A stretch of DNA of 41,915 bases from Microcaldota archaeon (GTDB lineage: Archaea; Micrarchaeota; Micrarchaeia; Micrarchaeales; CABMGC01), in NCBI GenBank assembly GCA_021821605.1, contig JAKACG010000001.1, positions 1 through 41,915 of the forward strand, given 5' to 3'. Of the stretch, positions 26,986 to 34,563 are shown piece by piece (position 1 is the first letter of the stretch; every line of letters begins with the position of its first letter). The position numbers and the translations under genes are program-made. The notes below the pieces were generated by a model. The model had not been told where the DNA came from. It ran no database searches and saw only the letters and a program-made list of their open reading frames with translations.

Positions 26986-27517
26986 GCTCGTAATTTATAA
27001 AAAATCTGAAGGCAGATATGTAACCGAACAGTATGTAAAAGACAATGATAAAGTAATAACTATTTTTGAAAGGATAAGTAATGGAGTTGTGGTAAGTAAT
27101 ATTTCATATGAAAAAGGTGTACTTTCACAAAAATACTTAAAGAACAGCACAATTCCAGATAGTTTAGCTAATGAACTACAAGGCGAATTTTCTATAATTG
27201 AGAAAAAAGATGCTCAAAAAACATCGATTGGAAAAAAATGTGACTCTTGCAACGCAACATTATATAGAGAGTTAGAGGCAGTAGATACCTGGAATATAAA
27301 AGAGGTTCCAGTAGTGCCAATATTTAGATGTGAAGGCTGCGGAAAAAGATTTTATTCTATGACAAAACCATACCTTGAATCACTTGTAAATGAAAATAAA
27401 GAGTTATTTGAAGGTGCAGATCTTTTGGAAATGGAAAAGAATAAAGAGGAGTTCATTAAAACATTAAATGAGTATATAATAAGAATTTTTGCGTCTAAAA
27501 AGATAAGTAGAATTTAA
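26978..27517 (+). CDS. Zinc-ribbon protein coupled to the histone gene, unknown function
   Basis: It has 179 residues from Met26978; an ATG three codons earlier is also possible. The N-terminal half is predicted beta-rich (KLVIYKKSEGRYVTEQY, KVITIFERISNGVVV). A four-cysteine zinc ribbon follows (C88-x2-C91 and C118-x2-C121), then an acidic helical C-terminus. The start codon overlaps the histone stop. I do not recognise a family. The linkage suggests a chromatin, transcription or RNA role, but that is inference only. Confidence 0.75.
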   Translation: MSKLVIYKKSEGRYVTEQYVKDNDKVITIFERISNGVVVSNISYEKGVLSQKYLKNSTIPDSLANELQGEFSIIEKKDAQKTSIGKKCDSCNATLYRELEAVDTWNIKEVPVVPIFRCEGCGKRFYSMTKPYLESLVNENKELFEGADLLEMEKNKEEFIKTLNEYIIRIFASKKISRI

Positions 27518-27530
27518 CATATGTGATAAT

Positions 27531-27764
27531 ATGGTCAAGATATCGGAATTTTATGGAAAAAAGATAATATCAACAGAAGGCAGGATAATAGGTGAGGTTA
27601 AGGGTCTAATGCTTAATTTTGAAGATGGAGCTGTATCACATCTTTTAATCTCAGATCCTGAAAAGCTACTAAGAAGCGCAGATCCTAGGAACGAATTAAG
27701 AACAGGAAGTGTAGCTTATAAAAGAGTAAAAAGTGTATCTGAAAATATAGTTGCCGGAAAGTAG
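27531..27764 (+). CDS. PRC-barrel domain protein
   Basis: It has 77 residues, one PRC-barrel. The FYGKKIISTEGRIIGEVKGL start and VAYKRVKSVSENIV end are typical. Archaeal stand-alone PRC-barrel proteins include RNA-processing-linked members and the CdpB cell-division factors. This one lacks additional domains, so no function is assigned. The start follows GTGAT plus three bases. It is 13 bp downstream of the zinc-ribbon gene, making a histone-zinc ribbon-PRC operon. Confidence 0.82.
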   Translation: MVKISEFYGKKIISTEGRIIGEVKGLMLNFEDGAVSHLLISDPEKLLRSADPRNELRTGSVAYKRVKSVSENIVAGK

Positions 27765-27871
27765 AGAGTCGCTTTTGAGCAGTTAGTAAAGATACAGCTA
27801 CTTTAAAATAAATCACACTTAAAGTTACTGCTATTGATAAAAATACAAAAATAGAAGAACAAAATAAGCTT

Positions 27872-28006
27872 TTAATCGGTACTTACTTCTTTAGCTAAGG
27901 ATGATCTCTTCTTTACAAGTACCCTATAACCACAGTAAGGGCATCGTATTGTATTTTTTTCTAACGCTTTAAGTTCTTTTCCGCAATGCATGCAAACATA
28001 TGCCAT
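27872..28006 (-). CDS. rpo12: RNA polymerase subunit Rpo12 (RpoP)
   Basis: Small zinc-binding subunit of archaeal RNA polymerase, equivalent to eukaryotic Rpb12. It has 44 residues, starting MAYVCMHCGKEL and continuing IRCPYCGYRVLVKKR. The zinc cysteines are C5, C8, C22 and C25. The ATG follows GTGAT plus three bases, and the TGA within that site is the stop of the upstream gene. It is the last gene of the exosome superoperon, where Rpo12 follows eL43 in many archaea. Confidence 0.92.
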   Translation of the reverse strand: MAYVCMHCGKELKALEKNTIRCPYCGYRVLVKKRSSLAKEVSTD

Positions 28007-28010
28007 TTAA

Positions 28011-28370
28011 TCACTTTTTAATAGTTTTTATCCACTTTGTCAACTCCTTATGGAGAGTTGACTTTGATGTATCTATAACCCTAATATTCATTGATGTTTT
28101 ATATTCTTCTTCGCTTAAAGAAAGAACAGGAGAGTATTTATCATCTCTAGCAAAATGTACCTCCAGCCAATGAACCTTTCCGTTTAAATAATCCTTTACG
28201 ACTTCCTCACTCATAGGAAGAGATGAAAAACTGAATAATATTCCATTACACCAATATAATGGCATTGTTCCTGCAGGAGTAACTCTTTCACGTAAAAGAT
28301 CCTCTTTCTCTACCTCTACAGTTTCATGTACAACTAGCTCATTTATTGGTGAGAAGGTTATTTTTACCAT
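28011..28370 (-). CDS. Unknown protein inserted between eL43 and Rpo12
   Basis: It has 119 residues, soluble, with one short motif-like stretch (PLYWCNGILFSFSSLP) and a basic C-terminus (LTKWIKTIKK). The start ATG follows ATGAG plus three bases just after the eL43 stop, and its TGA stop lies in the Rpo12 ribosome binding site, so expression is tightly coupled to both. I do not recognise a family. In many archaea this neighbourhood carries Pcc1, prefoldin or Brix-type genes; the sequence does not obviously match any of them. Confidence 0.75.
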   Translation of the reverse strand: MVKITFSPINELVVHETVEVEKEDLLRERVTPAGTMPLYWCNGILFSFSSLPMSEEVVKDYLNGKVHWLEVHFARDDKYSPVLSLSEEEYKTSMNIRVIDTSKSTLHKELTKWIKTIKK

Positions 28371-28378
28371 TAGCTCAT

Positions 28379-28609
28379 CTAACTTCTGTTAAGAACTTTG
28401 TTTGCGGTTTCGCCGCTTGAGGTTTTCAGTGTGTATGCGCCTCCAGCGTATGTCGCGTTGCAGTACTTACACTTCCATATTGCTACATTTATCCTTTTTA
28501 CAGCTTCCTTGCCACAAACATCACATTTATATTTTGTGTTTTTTTGTTTTATTACTGAAGCCTCTCTTTTTCTTAAATTTACTCCGTATCTTATACTTTT
28601 ATTTGCCAC
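28379..28609 (-). CDS. rpl37ae: Ribosomal protein eL43 (L37ae)
   Basis: Large-subunit zinc-ribbon protein, 76 residues. The zinc cysteines are in KCDVCGK and WKCKYCNATYAGGAYTL, and the start MANKSIRYGVNLRKRE is basic. The start codon is GTG, preceded by GGTGAT plus TGA, where the TGA is the rrp42 stop. Position after rrp42 is the conserved archaeal arrangement. Confidence 0.93.
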   Translation of the reverse strand: MANKSIRYGVNLRKREASVIKQKNTKYKCDVCGKEAVKRINVAIWKCKYCNATYAGGAYTLKTSSGETANKVLNRS

Positions 28610-29386
28610 TCAATCACCTTGTATTTTTTTCAATATATTGCTTAATTCCTTTGACTTTTCAAAGCTAATGTCTATAAACTCGTCAATATCTGAGCTCTTC
28701 AATGAGCCTCCAAGCCCTTTTTGCATAGCTCTTATAACATCAGCATCGGTAGCTATTGTTATTCTTGCATCTGCCAAAGACTCCTCGTTTGCCGTAGGAT
28801 CCAAGAGCTTCCCACCAGGAACCTTTACAAATGTACAAGAAGTCACAATATTTTTTGTAAATAGCTTTTCAGAGCTTTCCCTTATAACAGCATTGTTTTC
28901 ATATTTAGGCATTCTGCAGGTTAAAAGAGCTGCCATTGAAGCTAATGTCCCAGCATCAAAAATGTTTCCATCGTTGTTAAGAACATATAAATCTATAAAA
29001 ACACTCCATACCTTTCCCTCCTCTATAAAAAGTTTTGAGGTATCTAGAACGCCAGCTGCCCTTATGCCCCTATCAACTACACGAGCAAACTCCACTCCAA
29101 ACGGAGTAGGAGGACCTATATCATAATTATCATCTGCCATTGGCAAAAGTTCAGCGGAGGTGGTTATATTGCCATCCTCTGGAGTATCGCGCATTGGTTC
29201 GGAAACATCAATTTTTATTCCAGCAAGTACCTTTGTATTTCCAAGCTCCACTATTGCAGAGCCTTCTGCGTTTGGTATCTCGTTTGTTTTTATTGAGATC
29301 TTTCTGAAAGAAAAATGAGCTCTATTGTCATCCCTAAGGCCTTTTGAAATCCTTCCTTTTAAATATTCATTAGTTATTATTTGCAT
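28610..29386 (-). CDS. rrp42: Exosome core subunit Rrp42
   Basis: Non-catalytic RNase PH-like subunit of the archaeal exosome hexamer, which forms rings with Rrp41. It has 258 residues from Met29386, which follows GTGAT plus three bases; an in-frame Met at 29410 would overlap rrp41. Typical segments are GRISKGLRDDNR, EGSAIVELGNTKVLAGI, GPPTPFGVEFARVVDRGIR and VWSVFIDLYVLNNDGN. Confidence 0.94.
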   Translation of the reverse strand: MQIITNEYLKGRISKGLRDDNRAHFSFRKISIKTNEIPNAEGSAIVELGNTKVLAGIKIDVSEPMRDTPEDGNITTSAELLPMADDNYDIGPPTPFGVEFARVVDRGIRAAGVLDTSKLFIEEGKVWSVFIDLYVLNNDGNIFDAGTLASMAALLTCRMPKYENNAVIRESSEKLFTKNIVTSCTFVKVPGGKLLDPTANEESLADARITIATDADVIRAMQKGLGGSLKSSDIDEFIDISFEKSKELSNILKKIQGD

Positions 29387-29390
29387 AGTA

Positions 29391-30125
29391 TCACTTTTTG
29401 TATTTTTCATCTATAGCTTCATAGCGTCTTAGCAACGCTTCTCTTTGCAGCTTTGATATTTTTTTGCCTGATTCAAATATTAGAGACATTGCTTCTGAGT
29501 ACTGTTTTTTTGTAAGTGAACCGTCCATTTGTAAGAGCACTACCTCGTTGCTTCTTGGAAGTACCGCAACTGGCATATCAGCATCAGAGTAATTATCTTC
29601 AACTTTATTAAGATCTAAAATAACGGTCTCGCCAACCTTTCCTGCAGAAACAGAATAAGGTAAATCCTTCATTGGTATTCCAGATGTTGCAAGAGCTACC
29701 GCAGCACAGGTAATTCCTGCTGCTCGTGTACCACCGTCGCTTTGAAGAACCTCTACATAGATACTTATCTCTGTTCCTGGAAATTGATCAAGTAATATAA
29801 CGTTTTCAAATACCTCTCCTGTAACCTTTGAGATCTCAATTGCACGCCTGTTCATTCCGCTTCTTCCATGCTCTTCGCTTGAAGAAAAGGGAGCCATCAT
29901 ATATCTGCACTTTATTACAGCTTTGTTTGGATTTGCAGTGTGCCTTGGTAACGCTTCATTAGGACCATGTATCGCAGCAATTATTTTGTTGTTTCCCCAT
30001 TCTATATATGCTGAACCCTGTGCATTCTTAACTACATTTGTAAGTATTTTTATATCCCTTAAATCTCCTGGAAGCCTTCCATCAAGACGCTTTCCATCCT
30101 TTATTAACTCAATATTTCCTTTCAT
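29391..30125 (-). CDS. rrp41: Exosome catalytic subunit Rrp41
   Basis: Phosphorolytic RNase PH-like subunit that degrades RNA 3' to 5' and can add heteropolymeric tails. It has 244 residues. KDGKRLDGRLPGDLRDI, GSAYIEWGNNKIIAAIHGP, GRSGMNRRAIEISKVTGEVF and LQSDGGTRAAGITCA (phosphate-binding region) match the family, and DADMPVAV holds the catalytic acidic residues. The TAATG junction with rrp4 overlaps by one base, and its TGA stop lies inside the rrp42 ribosome binding site. Confidence 0.96.
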   Translation of the reverse strand: MKGNIELIKDGKRLDGRLPGDLRDIKILTNVVKNAQGSAYIEWGNNKIIAAIHGPNEALPRHTANPNKAVIKCRYMMAPFSSSEEHGRSGMNRRAIEISKVTGEVFENVILLDQFPGTEISIYVEVLQSDGGTRAAGITCAAVALATSGIPMKDLPYSVSAGKVGETVILDLNKVEDNYSDADMPVAVLPRSNEVVLLQMDGSLTKKQYSEAMSLIFESGKKISKLQREALLRRYEAIDEKYKK

Positions 30126-30796
30126 TATATCATCTCTTCCTCTACTTTTTCATGTGTATCTTGCTCTGATGTTTTTTGCGCTTCCTTAAAATTGCTTTTT
30201 GCCTTTGAATTAACCATCTTTCCTATCCTTTCGGTTAGACCAGAGGTATGAGCTTCATTGCATACTACTTCTATAGACTCTATTGCAAGATCTATATCTC
30301 CATCATTTAGCCATATCATTCCATTAAGACCTATTATTATTCTTGTGCCTGTGCCGTCGCTTATCTGTCTTATCATGGTGTTGTTCTTTCCAAGCAATCT
30401 GTTTACCTTTGAAGGTTTTATCTTTATTATCTTTCCTCCACGAAGAACTCTTGGCCTTGTTAAAATAACAGTTCCTGTTTTATCAAGCTCTTTTACAGAA
30501 GCTTCTATAAAGTCCCCAGTTGCAACCTTGCCTTCTGAGTACTTTGATATTATTAAGCCTTTGTAAGGAGCATTTAAAATAACTGTTTCTGTGTTTAGTT
30601 TTGATTCCTCTATTATACCGACAACTTGATCATCGCGATTAGGATACCACAGCCCTTCAAGAGGTACTAAGCTCTTCTTTTCGTCATCATACAAACCCAA
30701 TACCGTTGAGTAAGTTTTATTGTCTTCCACTATAGAATCTAAAATTCTAAGCGGCTTATCATCTATTAGTTCTCCCGGAATTACTATTCTTCTCAT
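30125..30796 (-). CDS. rrp4: Exosome RNA-binding cap subunit Rrp4
   Basis: RNA-binding cap of the exosome, 223 residues. The order is an N-terminal beta domain (VIPGELIDDK), an S1 domain around residues 60-130 (GDFIEASVKELDKTGTVILT), then a KH domain near 135-200 with NRLLGKNNTMIRQISDGTGTR and GLNGMIWLNDG. The tail is acidic (EQDTHEKVEEEM). It sits between SBDS and rrp41 in the conserved order. Confidence 0.95.
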   Translation of the reverse strand: MRRIVIPGELIDDKPLRILDSIVEDNKTYSTVLGLYDDEKKSLVPLEGLWYPNRDDQVVGIIEESKLNTETVILNAPYKGLIISKYSEGKVATGDFIEASVKELDKTGTVILTRPRVLRGGKIIKIKPSKVNRLLGKNNTMIRQISDGTGTRIIIGLNGMIWLNDGDIDLAIESIEVVCNEAHTSGLTERIGKMVNSKAKSNFKEAQKTSEQDTHEKVEEEMI

Positions 30797-30799
30797 TTA

Positions 30800-31483
30800 T
30801 TACGCCTCTATTTTTATTTCTACTTCGCCTTTTGTAAGAGAGTTCAATTTATCGAATGCTTCGTCTCTGAGCCCCGCAGGAAACTCCAATGTTGCTTTTA
30901 AAGAGCCATTTGAAAGCCATTCTTCCGACTTCATGCCATAATGTTTTAATGTTCCAAAACATCTGTTTGCATATGCCGCCGGTATCTGCACCTCTAACTT
31001 GACAGTTGCGAATTTTATTGGTAATTTAATATCTATTTTTTTAAGAACATCTGCTACTTGATCGTTTGCATTTTTAAAAGGATCTATATTTACTTTTGAC
31101 TCATTCATTGCCGTTTCTATTCTTTGCGGTGTGTGTGGGGCTTTTGTCCTTGGATCTATAGAGTTGGTTGCTATTATATTTATTATTTGTTTTCTTTTTT
31201 CCTCTATTAATTTGCTTCTTTGTTCAGTAGTTATAGGAACCTGTCCTTTTTTTAGTATTATATCGGCTACTTGAGATACATCAATAGTGTTAAAGATTTT
31301 TTTGACCTTATCCTGACTTTGACGTTCTCCTTTGTTGGCATCCTTGAAGATCTCTTCTGCTTGAAGAACCTTCATAGGATCTTTTATCTTTCCAGTTATA
31401 TAGTCATAAGCAAGATCCGAATCTACAAAAATCTCGAACTCTTCTCCCATATGAGAGTACTTTGCAACTACTGTTTTCGACAT
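30800..31483 (-). CDS. sdo1: SBDS ribosome maturation protein
   Basis: Archaeal homologue of Shwachman-Bodian-Diamond protein, involved in releasing the anti-association factor from the large subunit. It has 227 residues, full length, with three domains. The N-terminal FYSH domain has KYSHMGEEFEIFVDSDLAYDY, the middle helical domain contains IDPRTKAPHTPQRIETAM, and the C-terminal ferredoxin-like domain ends the protein. It lies between psmA and rrp4, the conserved position. Confidence 0.96.
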   Translation of the reverse strand: MSKTVVAKYSHMGEEFEIFVDSDLAYDYITGKIKDPMKVLQAEEIFKDANKGERQSQDKVKKIFNTIDVSQVADIILKKGQVPITTEQRSKLIEEKRKQIINIIATNSIDPRTKAPHTPQRIETAMNESKVNIDPFKNANDQVADVLKKIDIKLPIKFATVKLEVQIPAAYANRCFGTLKHYGMKSEEWLSNGSLKATLEFPAGLRDEAFDKLNSLTKGEVEIKIEA

Positions 31484-31497
31484 AAAAATCCTATAAA

Positions 31498-32193
31498 TCA
31501 GATATAATTCTTAAGCTCATCTGGGGTCATTAGCTGATACTCATCACTATCTCTTATGTATCCTATGTCTATGCTTTCTGCGTTTAGCTTATCTTCGCTT
31601 ATCTTTTTGAGTATCTTTACGCCTAGAGAAACTGCATCGTCGAAGTTCATGTTTTCCTTATACTCCTTCATAAGCATCTCTGTAGCTACCTTTTTGCCCG
31701 AACCTATTGCATCTGCTTTATAACCTAAAAATGATGCACCAGGCTCTATCTCAAAAAGTTTAGGACCATCATCCATCCCACCCATGAGCAAAGATACCGC
31801 ATAAGGCCTTAAACCGCCATACTGCGTTGCCTGCATCATGTAAGCTGAAGCTTCTCTTGATAAAGCTTCTACCGACTTTACATCGTCGTATATAAGCCTG
31901 TGATTTTGAGCCCTGCCTCTTGCAAAGTCTATAAGATGAAGACCATCAGCAACCATACCGCTATACGTTGCCCCTATATGTGAATCAACTCTGAAAACCT
32001 TTTGTATTGTTGAAGGTATTGCAAGTGGCTCGGTTATATTTTTATGAGCGACAAAAATTACGCTGTCTTTTGCTATTAACCCTATTGATGTAGCTCCTTT
32101 CCTTACAGCTTCCTTTGCATACTCTACCTGAAACAATCTCCCATCGGGATTGAACATTACTCCTCTGTCATACGCTTGTACATTTGGATACAT
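31498..32193 (-). CDS. psmA: Proteasome alpha subunit
   Basis: Forms the outer rings and gate of the archaeal 20S proteasome. It has 231 residues. The YDRGVMFNPDGRLFQVEYA signature near the N-terminus is diagnostic, with HIGATYSGMVADG and YGGLRPYAVSLLMGGMD further on. The N-terminus before the signature is only about eight residues. It is the first gene of the psmA-SBDS-rrp4-rrp41-rrp42-eL43-unknown-rpo12 cluster. The start follows GGTATC plus three bases. Confidence 0.97.
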   Translation of the reverse strand: MYPNVQAYDRGVMFNPDGRLFQVEYAKEAVRKGATSIGLIAKDSVIFVAHKNITEPLAIPSTIQKVFRVDSHIGATYSGMVADGLHLIDFARGRAQNHRLIYDDVKSVEALSREASAYMMQATQYGGLRPYAVSLLMGGMDDGPKLFEIEPGASFLGYKADAIGSGKKVATEMLMKEYKENMNFDDAVSLGVKILKKISEDKLNAESIDIGYIRDSDEYQLMTPDELKNYI

Positions 32194-32249
32194 ATAGATA
32201 CCTATTTTAGTTTAAAGATAATTAGTCCAATATATATTAAAAATTAAAG

Positions 32250-32258
32250 TTTATATAG
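32250..32258 (-). promoter_or_regulatory. TATA box of the psmA/exosome superoperon
   Basis: The minus strand reads CTATATAAA about 60 bp upstream of the psmA ATG, predicting a leader near 35 nt with the AGGTATC site. A second candidate, TTTATATAAACG, lies at 32275-32286. Confidence 0.4.
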
Positions 32259-32537
32259 TTTCCTTTTAAATACGTTTATATAAAATGATGTAGAATTGCC
32301 ATAAGAATGTTTTTTGTTTAAAAAAATTACTTTTTTTAAAAAAGAATCTTAAATATCTTACTTTTTCTTATTTTATATCTCTAACATAAATTAAGATAAT
32401 AAATAAGATATGTACTTTTTCATATTTATGCGTTTGTGTTCCATTGGCTTTGCATAAAAAATAAATTCTTGATGTTTTTTTGATTTTTATATATCAAAAT
32501 ATGTTTTTTCGAGATTAAAGTATGTGCTACTATGGCA

Positions 32538-32549
32538 AGTATATATATC
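32538..32549 (+). promoter_or_regulatory. TATA box of the 109-residue orphan gene
   Basis: AGTATATATATC ends 26 bp before the ATG at 32576. The short predicted leader would still carry GTGAT just before the ATG. Confidence 0.45.
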
Positions 32550-32575
32550 AGAAAAAATAAAATGTTAGTGATGGT

Positions 32576-32905
32576 ATGGTAATAAAATCTTCTAAAACCG
32601 AAGATGGATTGTCATTATCTGAAACAGCCCTTATAGCCGTAGTTAGGAACGATAAAGAACAACATAAAAACGATGAAGAAAAGATATCGGCATTAAAAGA
32701 TACACTTAGAGGTATTGCAGAGCCTAGAGCCACTGGAACAGCATTAAAACTTATAACTGAATTGAGTGAATCGGTAAACAATGGGCAGATGAACATAACG
32801 CTTACAGAAAGCATAACACCCACAATAATAGGAGGAAAGGTACTTTTGCAAGTAGGAGTAATATCATTAAATGAACAAGCAGTAAAGCAGGCAGTTGAAG
32901 GATAA
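32576..32905 (+). CDS. Orphan small protein, unknown function
   Basis: It has 109 residues, soluble, with charged N-terminal helix-forming sequence (DKEQHKNDEEKISALKDTLRG) and a hydrophobic C-terminal strand region (GGKVLLQVGVISL). No recognisable motif. ATG follows GTGAT plus three bases, and a TATA box is properly spaced, so expression is likely. It stands apart from the psmA operon and from the following membrane-protein gene. Confidence 0.6.
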   Translation: MVIKSSKTEDGLSLSETALIAVVRNDKEQHKNDEEKISALKDTLRGIAEPRATGTALKLITELSESVNNGQMNITLTESITPTIIGGKVLLQVGVISLNEQAVKQAVEG

Positions 32906-33029
32906 AATATTTAACTTTTCTTTATTTTTGATGTTTTTACGCAATAGGTTCTTGAAAAAGAAAATAGAAAGATTTATAAATAATAATTAATTTTCATTTA
33001 TTTAGATACATAATAATATATATCTAAAA

Positions 33030-33557
33030 ATGGACAATAAAAATGATTTTATGGCAATTAAAATAAAAGATTTCAAAAATGTCGCAGTAGGAACTGTAGC
33101 TGTAACAGGCTTAATGATAGCCAATAAACAATATGTTGACCCTATTGCCATGGAGACGCTACCTACGATAGGAATAGCAACAGCAGGAGTAGGAATTTTA
33201 TTAACAACCCTGTTTGACGGAATTAAGGTATTTAAAGAGGCTAAAAGAGACTCTGATGTAGTTTCTGAAAGTTTTCCTTCAGAGAAATTTTCTGAGGGAG
33301 CTAAGTTAGTGCTTTGGGGAGTTGGAATGCCAATAGTTACAGGAGCTGCATCTTGGTTTTTTGATGTAATAAATACACCAAAAGGAAATCTTATCAATAT
33401 AACAAATGCCGCAATAAATAACAAAACATTCTTAGAGACCTTACATTTAGGCAGCGACATACTCACAGTGGGTGGAGTTGCATTGGGTTTTGTTGGAGGA
33501 GTTTCATATATAATTAAAGAAGTTAAAGAATCCAAAAAAGATTTAAAAAATAATTAA
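33030..33557 (+). CDS. Orphan membrane protein, unknown function
   Basis: It has 175 residues with about three to four hydrophobic segments: VAVGTVAVTGLMIA near 18-31, TLPTIGIATAGVGILLTTLF near 43-62, LVLWGVGMPIVTGAASWFF near 93-111, and ILTVGGVALGFVGGVSYII near 144-162. Charged linkers and a Lys-rich C-terminus (KESKKDLKNN) are present. There is no family match that I can name. No strong ribosome binding site is visible; a TATA-like TTTATAAAT near 32971-32979 would give a leader of about 30 nt. Confidence 0.6.
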   Translation: MDNKNDFMAIKIKDFKNVAVGTVAVTGLMIANKQYVDPIAMETLPTIGIATAGVGILLTTLFDGIKVFKEAKRDSDVVSESFPSEKFSEGAKLVLWGVGMPIVTGAASWFFDVINTPKGNLINITNAAINNKTFLETLHLGSDILTVGGVALGFVGGVSYIIKEVKESKKDLKNN

Positions 33558-33712
33558 ATTTTTCTGTTTTTAAATTTTTACATCAATAATTGAAATGTTC
33601 TTTTCTTTTTTTTATCTTTTTGTTTTTTACAAAGCCTATATTTTGAACATTTTTTGAGTTTAATGAATTTAATCACAATATACTTAATTCGTATATCTTG
33701 TTCTAATTTTCA

Positions 33713-34558
33713 TTGCAAAAACAATATATTAACAAAGGAATTAGTATAATAGGTGATATAATAGCAGAAGAGGCGCAGATAGGCGACGCTAAGGTAGCAG
33801 TAGCACATCCATCAATACTTAAGGTAATAGAACAGAGAAAAAAATTAAAAGAGAAACTCTCTGGAATAAAAAATAAGATAGGAGTATACAGCGCAAAAGG
33901 AGGCGTAGGTAAAACAACAACAGCCGTAAATATTGCATTTACGCTTAAAGAGCTTGGTTATAAAGTAGGGCTTCTTGATGCAGACATAGACTGCCCTAAT
34001 GTTTGTATGTTTTTAGGAATAAATTATGAAGCACCTGGAGAGTATCCAATAAAACCTTTTGAAAAAGATGGTATAAAAGTACTGTCAACGGCCATGTTTG
34101 TCGATGATAATAAAAAACCTATAATATGGAGGGGCCCAATGATAGGCAAGATGGTTGCAGAGTTCTTAGAGAATACAGAGTGGGGAGAGATAGATTATCT
34201 TATAATAGATTTACCTCCAGGAACCTCAGACGCTCCTCTTTCGATAATACAGTTATTGGATTTAAAAGGTTTTGTCATTGTTACAACACCACAACACATA
34301 CCTGCAATAAATGCAGTGCGTTCTGGCATGATGGCTAAAAGATTGGGGGTTTCTATACTTGGTATTGTAGAAAATATGTCTGGAAACGCTCCAAAAGGAG
34401 GCATAGAAGTAGCTAATACTTTAGGAGTACAGTTTCTAGGAACCGTTAAAAACAATGAGCTTTTTGGTTTATTGAGCGATGAAGGGAAAGTACCTGCTAT
34501 GCAAGATAAGGAAATAAAAGAAGAGTATATTAAAATAGTAAAACAAATAGTAGGTTGA
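33713..34558 (+). CDS. Mrp/NBP35-type P-loop ATPase (iron-sulfur carrier family) with unusual start
   Basis: MinD-like ATPase of the group that carries iron-sulfur clusters. It is 281 residues from TTG33713. YSAKGGVGKTTTAVNIA is the deviant Walker A, LLDADIDCPNVCMFLG holds the switch I region, and YLIIDLPPGTSDAPLSI is the Walker B/switch II. The WRGPMIGKMV segment is also typical. The usual CxxC after VENMSG is missing; here the sequence is VENMSGNAPKGG. TTG33713 has no ribosome binding site but is well placed for leaderless initiation after AATATACTTAAT. GGTGAT at 33752 sits three bases before an ATA codon (33761), an alternative start giving 265 residues. It is five bases upstream of orc1/cdc6. 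Confidence 0.87.
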   Translation: MQKQYINKGISIIGDIIAEEAQIGDAKVAVAHPSILKVIEQRKKLKEKLSGIKNKIGVYSAKGGVGKTTTAVNIAFTLKELGYKVGLLDADIDCPNVCMFLGINYEAPGEYPIKPFEKDGIKVLSTAMFVDDNKKPIIWRGPMIGKMVAEFLENTEWGEIDYLIIDLPPGTSDAPLSIIQLLDLKGFVIVTTPQHIPAINAVRSGMMAKRLGVSILGIVENMSGNAPKGGIEVANTLGVQFLGTVKNNELFGLLSDEGKVPAMQDKEIKEEYIKIVKQIVG

Positions 34559-34563
34559 GTTTT

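Larger units (their letters stand above)
32194..32575. other. 382-bp AT-rich divergent spacer between psmA and an orphan gene
   Basis: No supported gene. It holds the psmA promoter region on the minus strand and the TATA box of the orphan gene at 32538-32549. The middle is mostly A/T runs with loosely inverted sequences (AATCTTAAATATCTTA near 32346 and TAAGATAATAAATAAGATA near 32392). I found no convincing structured RNA, tRNA or origin-recognition box by eye. Confidence 0.5.

Noticed and set aside
27765..27871. Hairpin between the convergent PRC-barrel and Rpo12 genes
   Set aside because: AGCAGTTAGTAAAG and CTTAAAGTTACTGCT pair only imperfectly; a terminator is possible but not supported well enough to list.
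28398..29126. Long plus-strand open frame (242 codons)
   Set aside because: It lies antisense to rrp42 and eL43, whose proteins are clearly recognisable, and its translation is Ser/Phe/Leu-rich shadow sequence.
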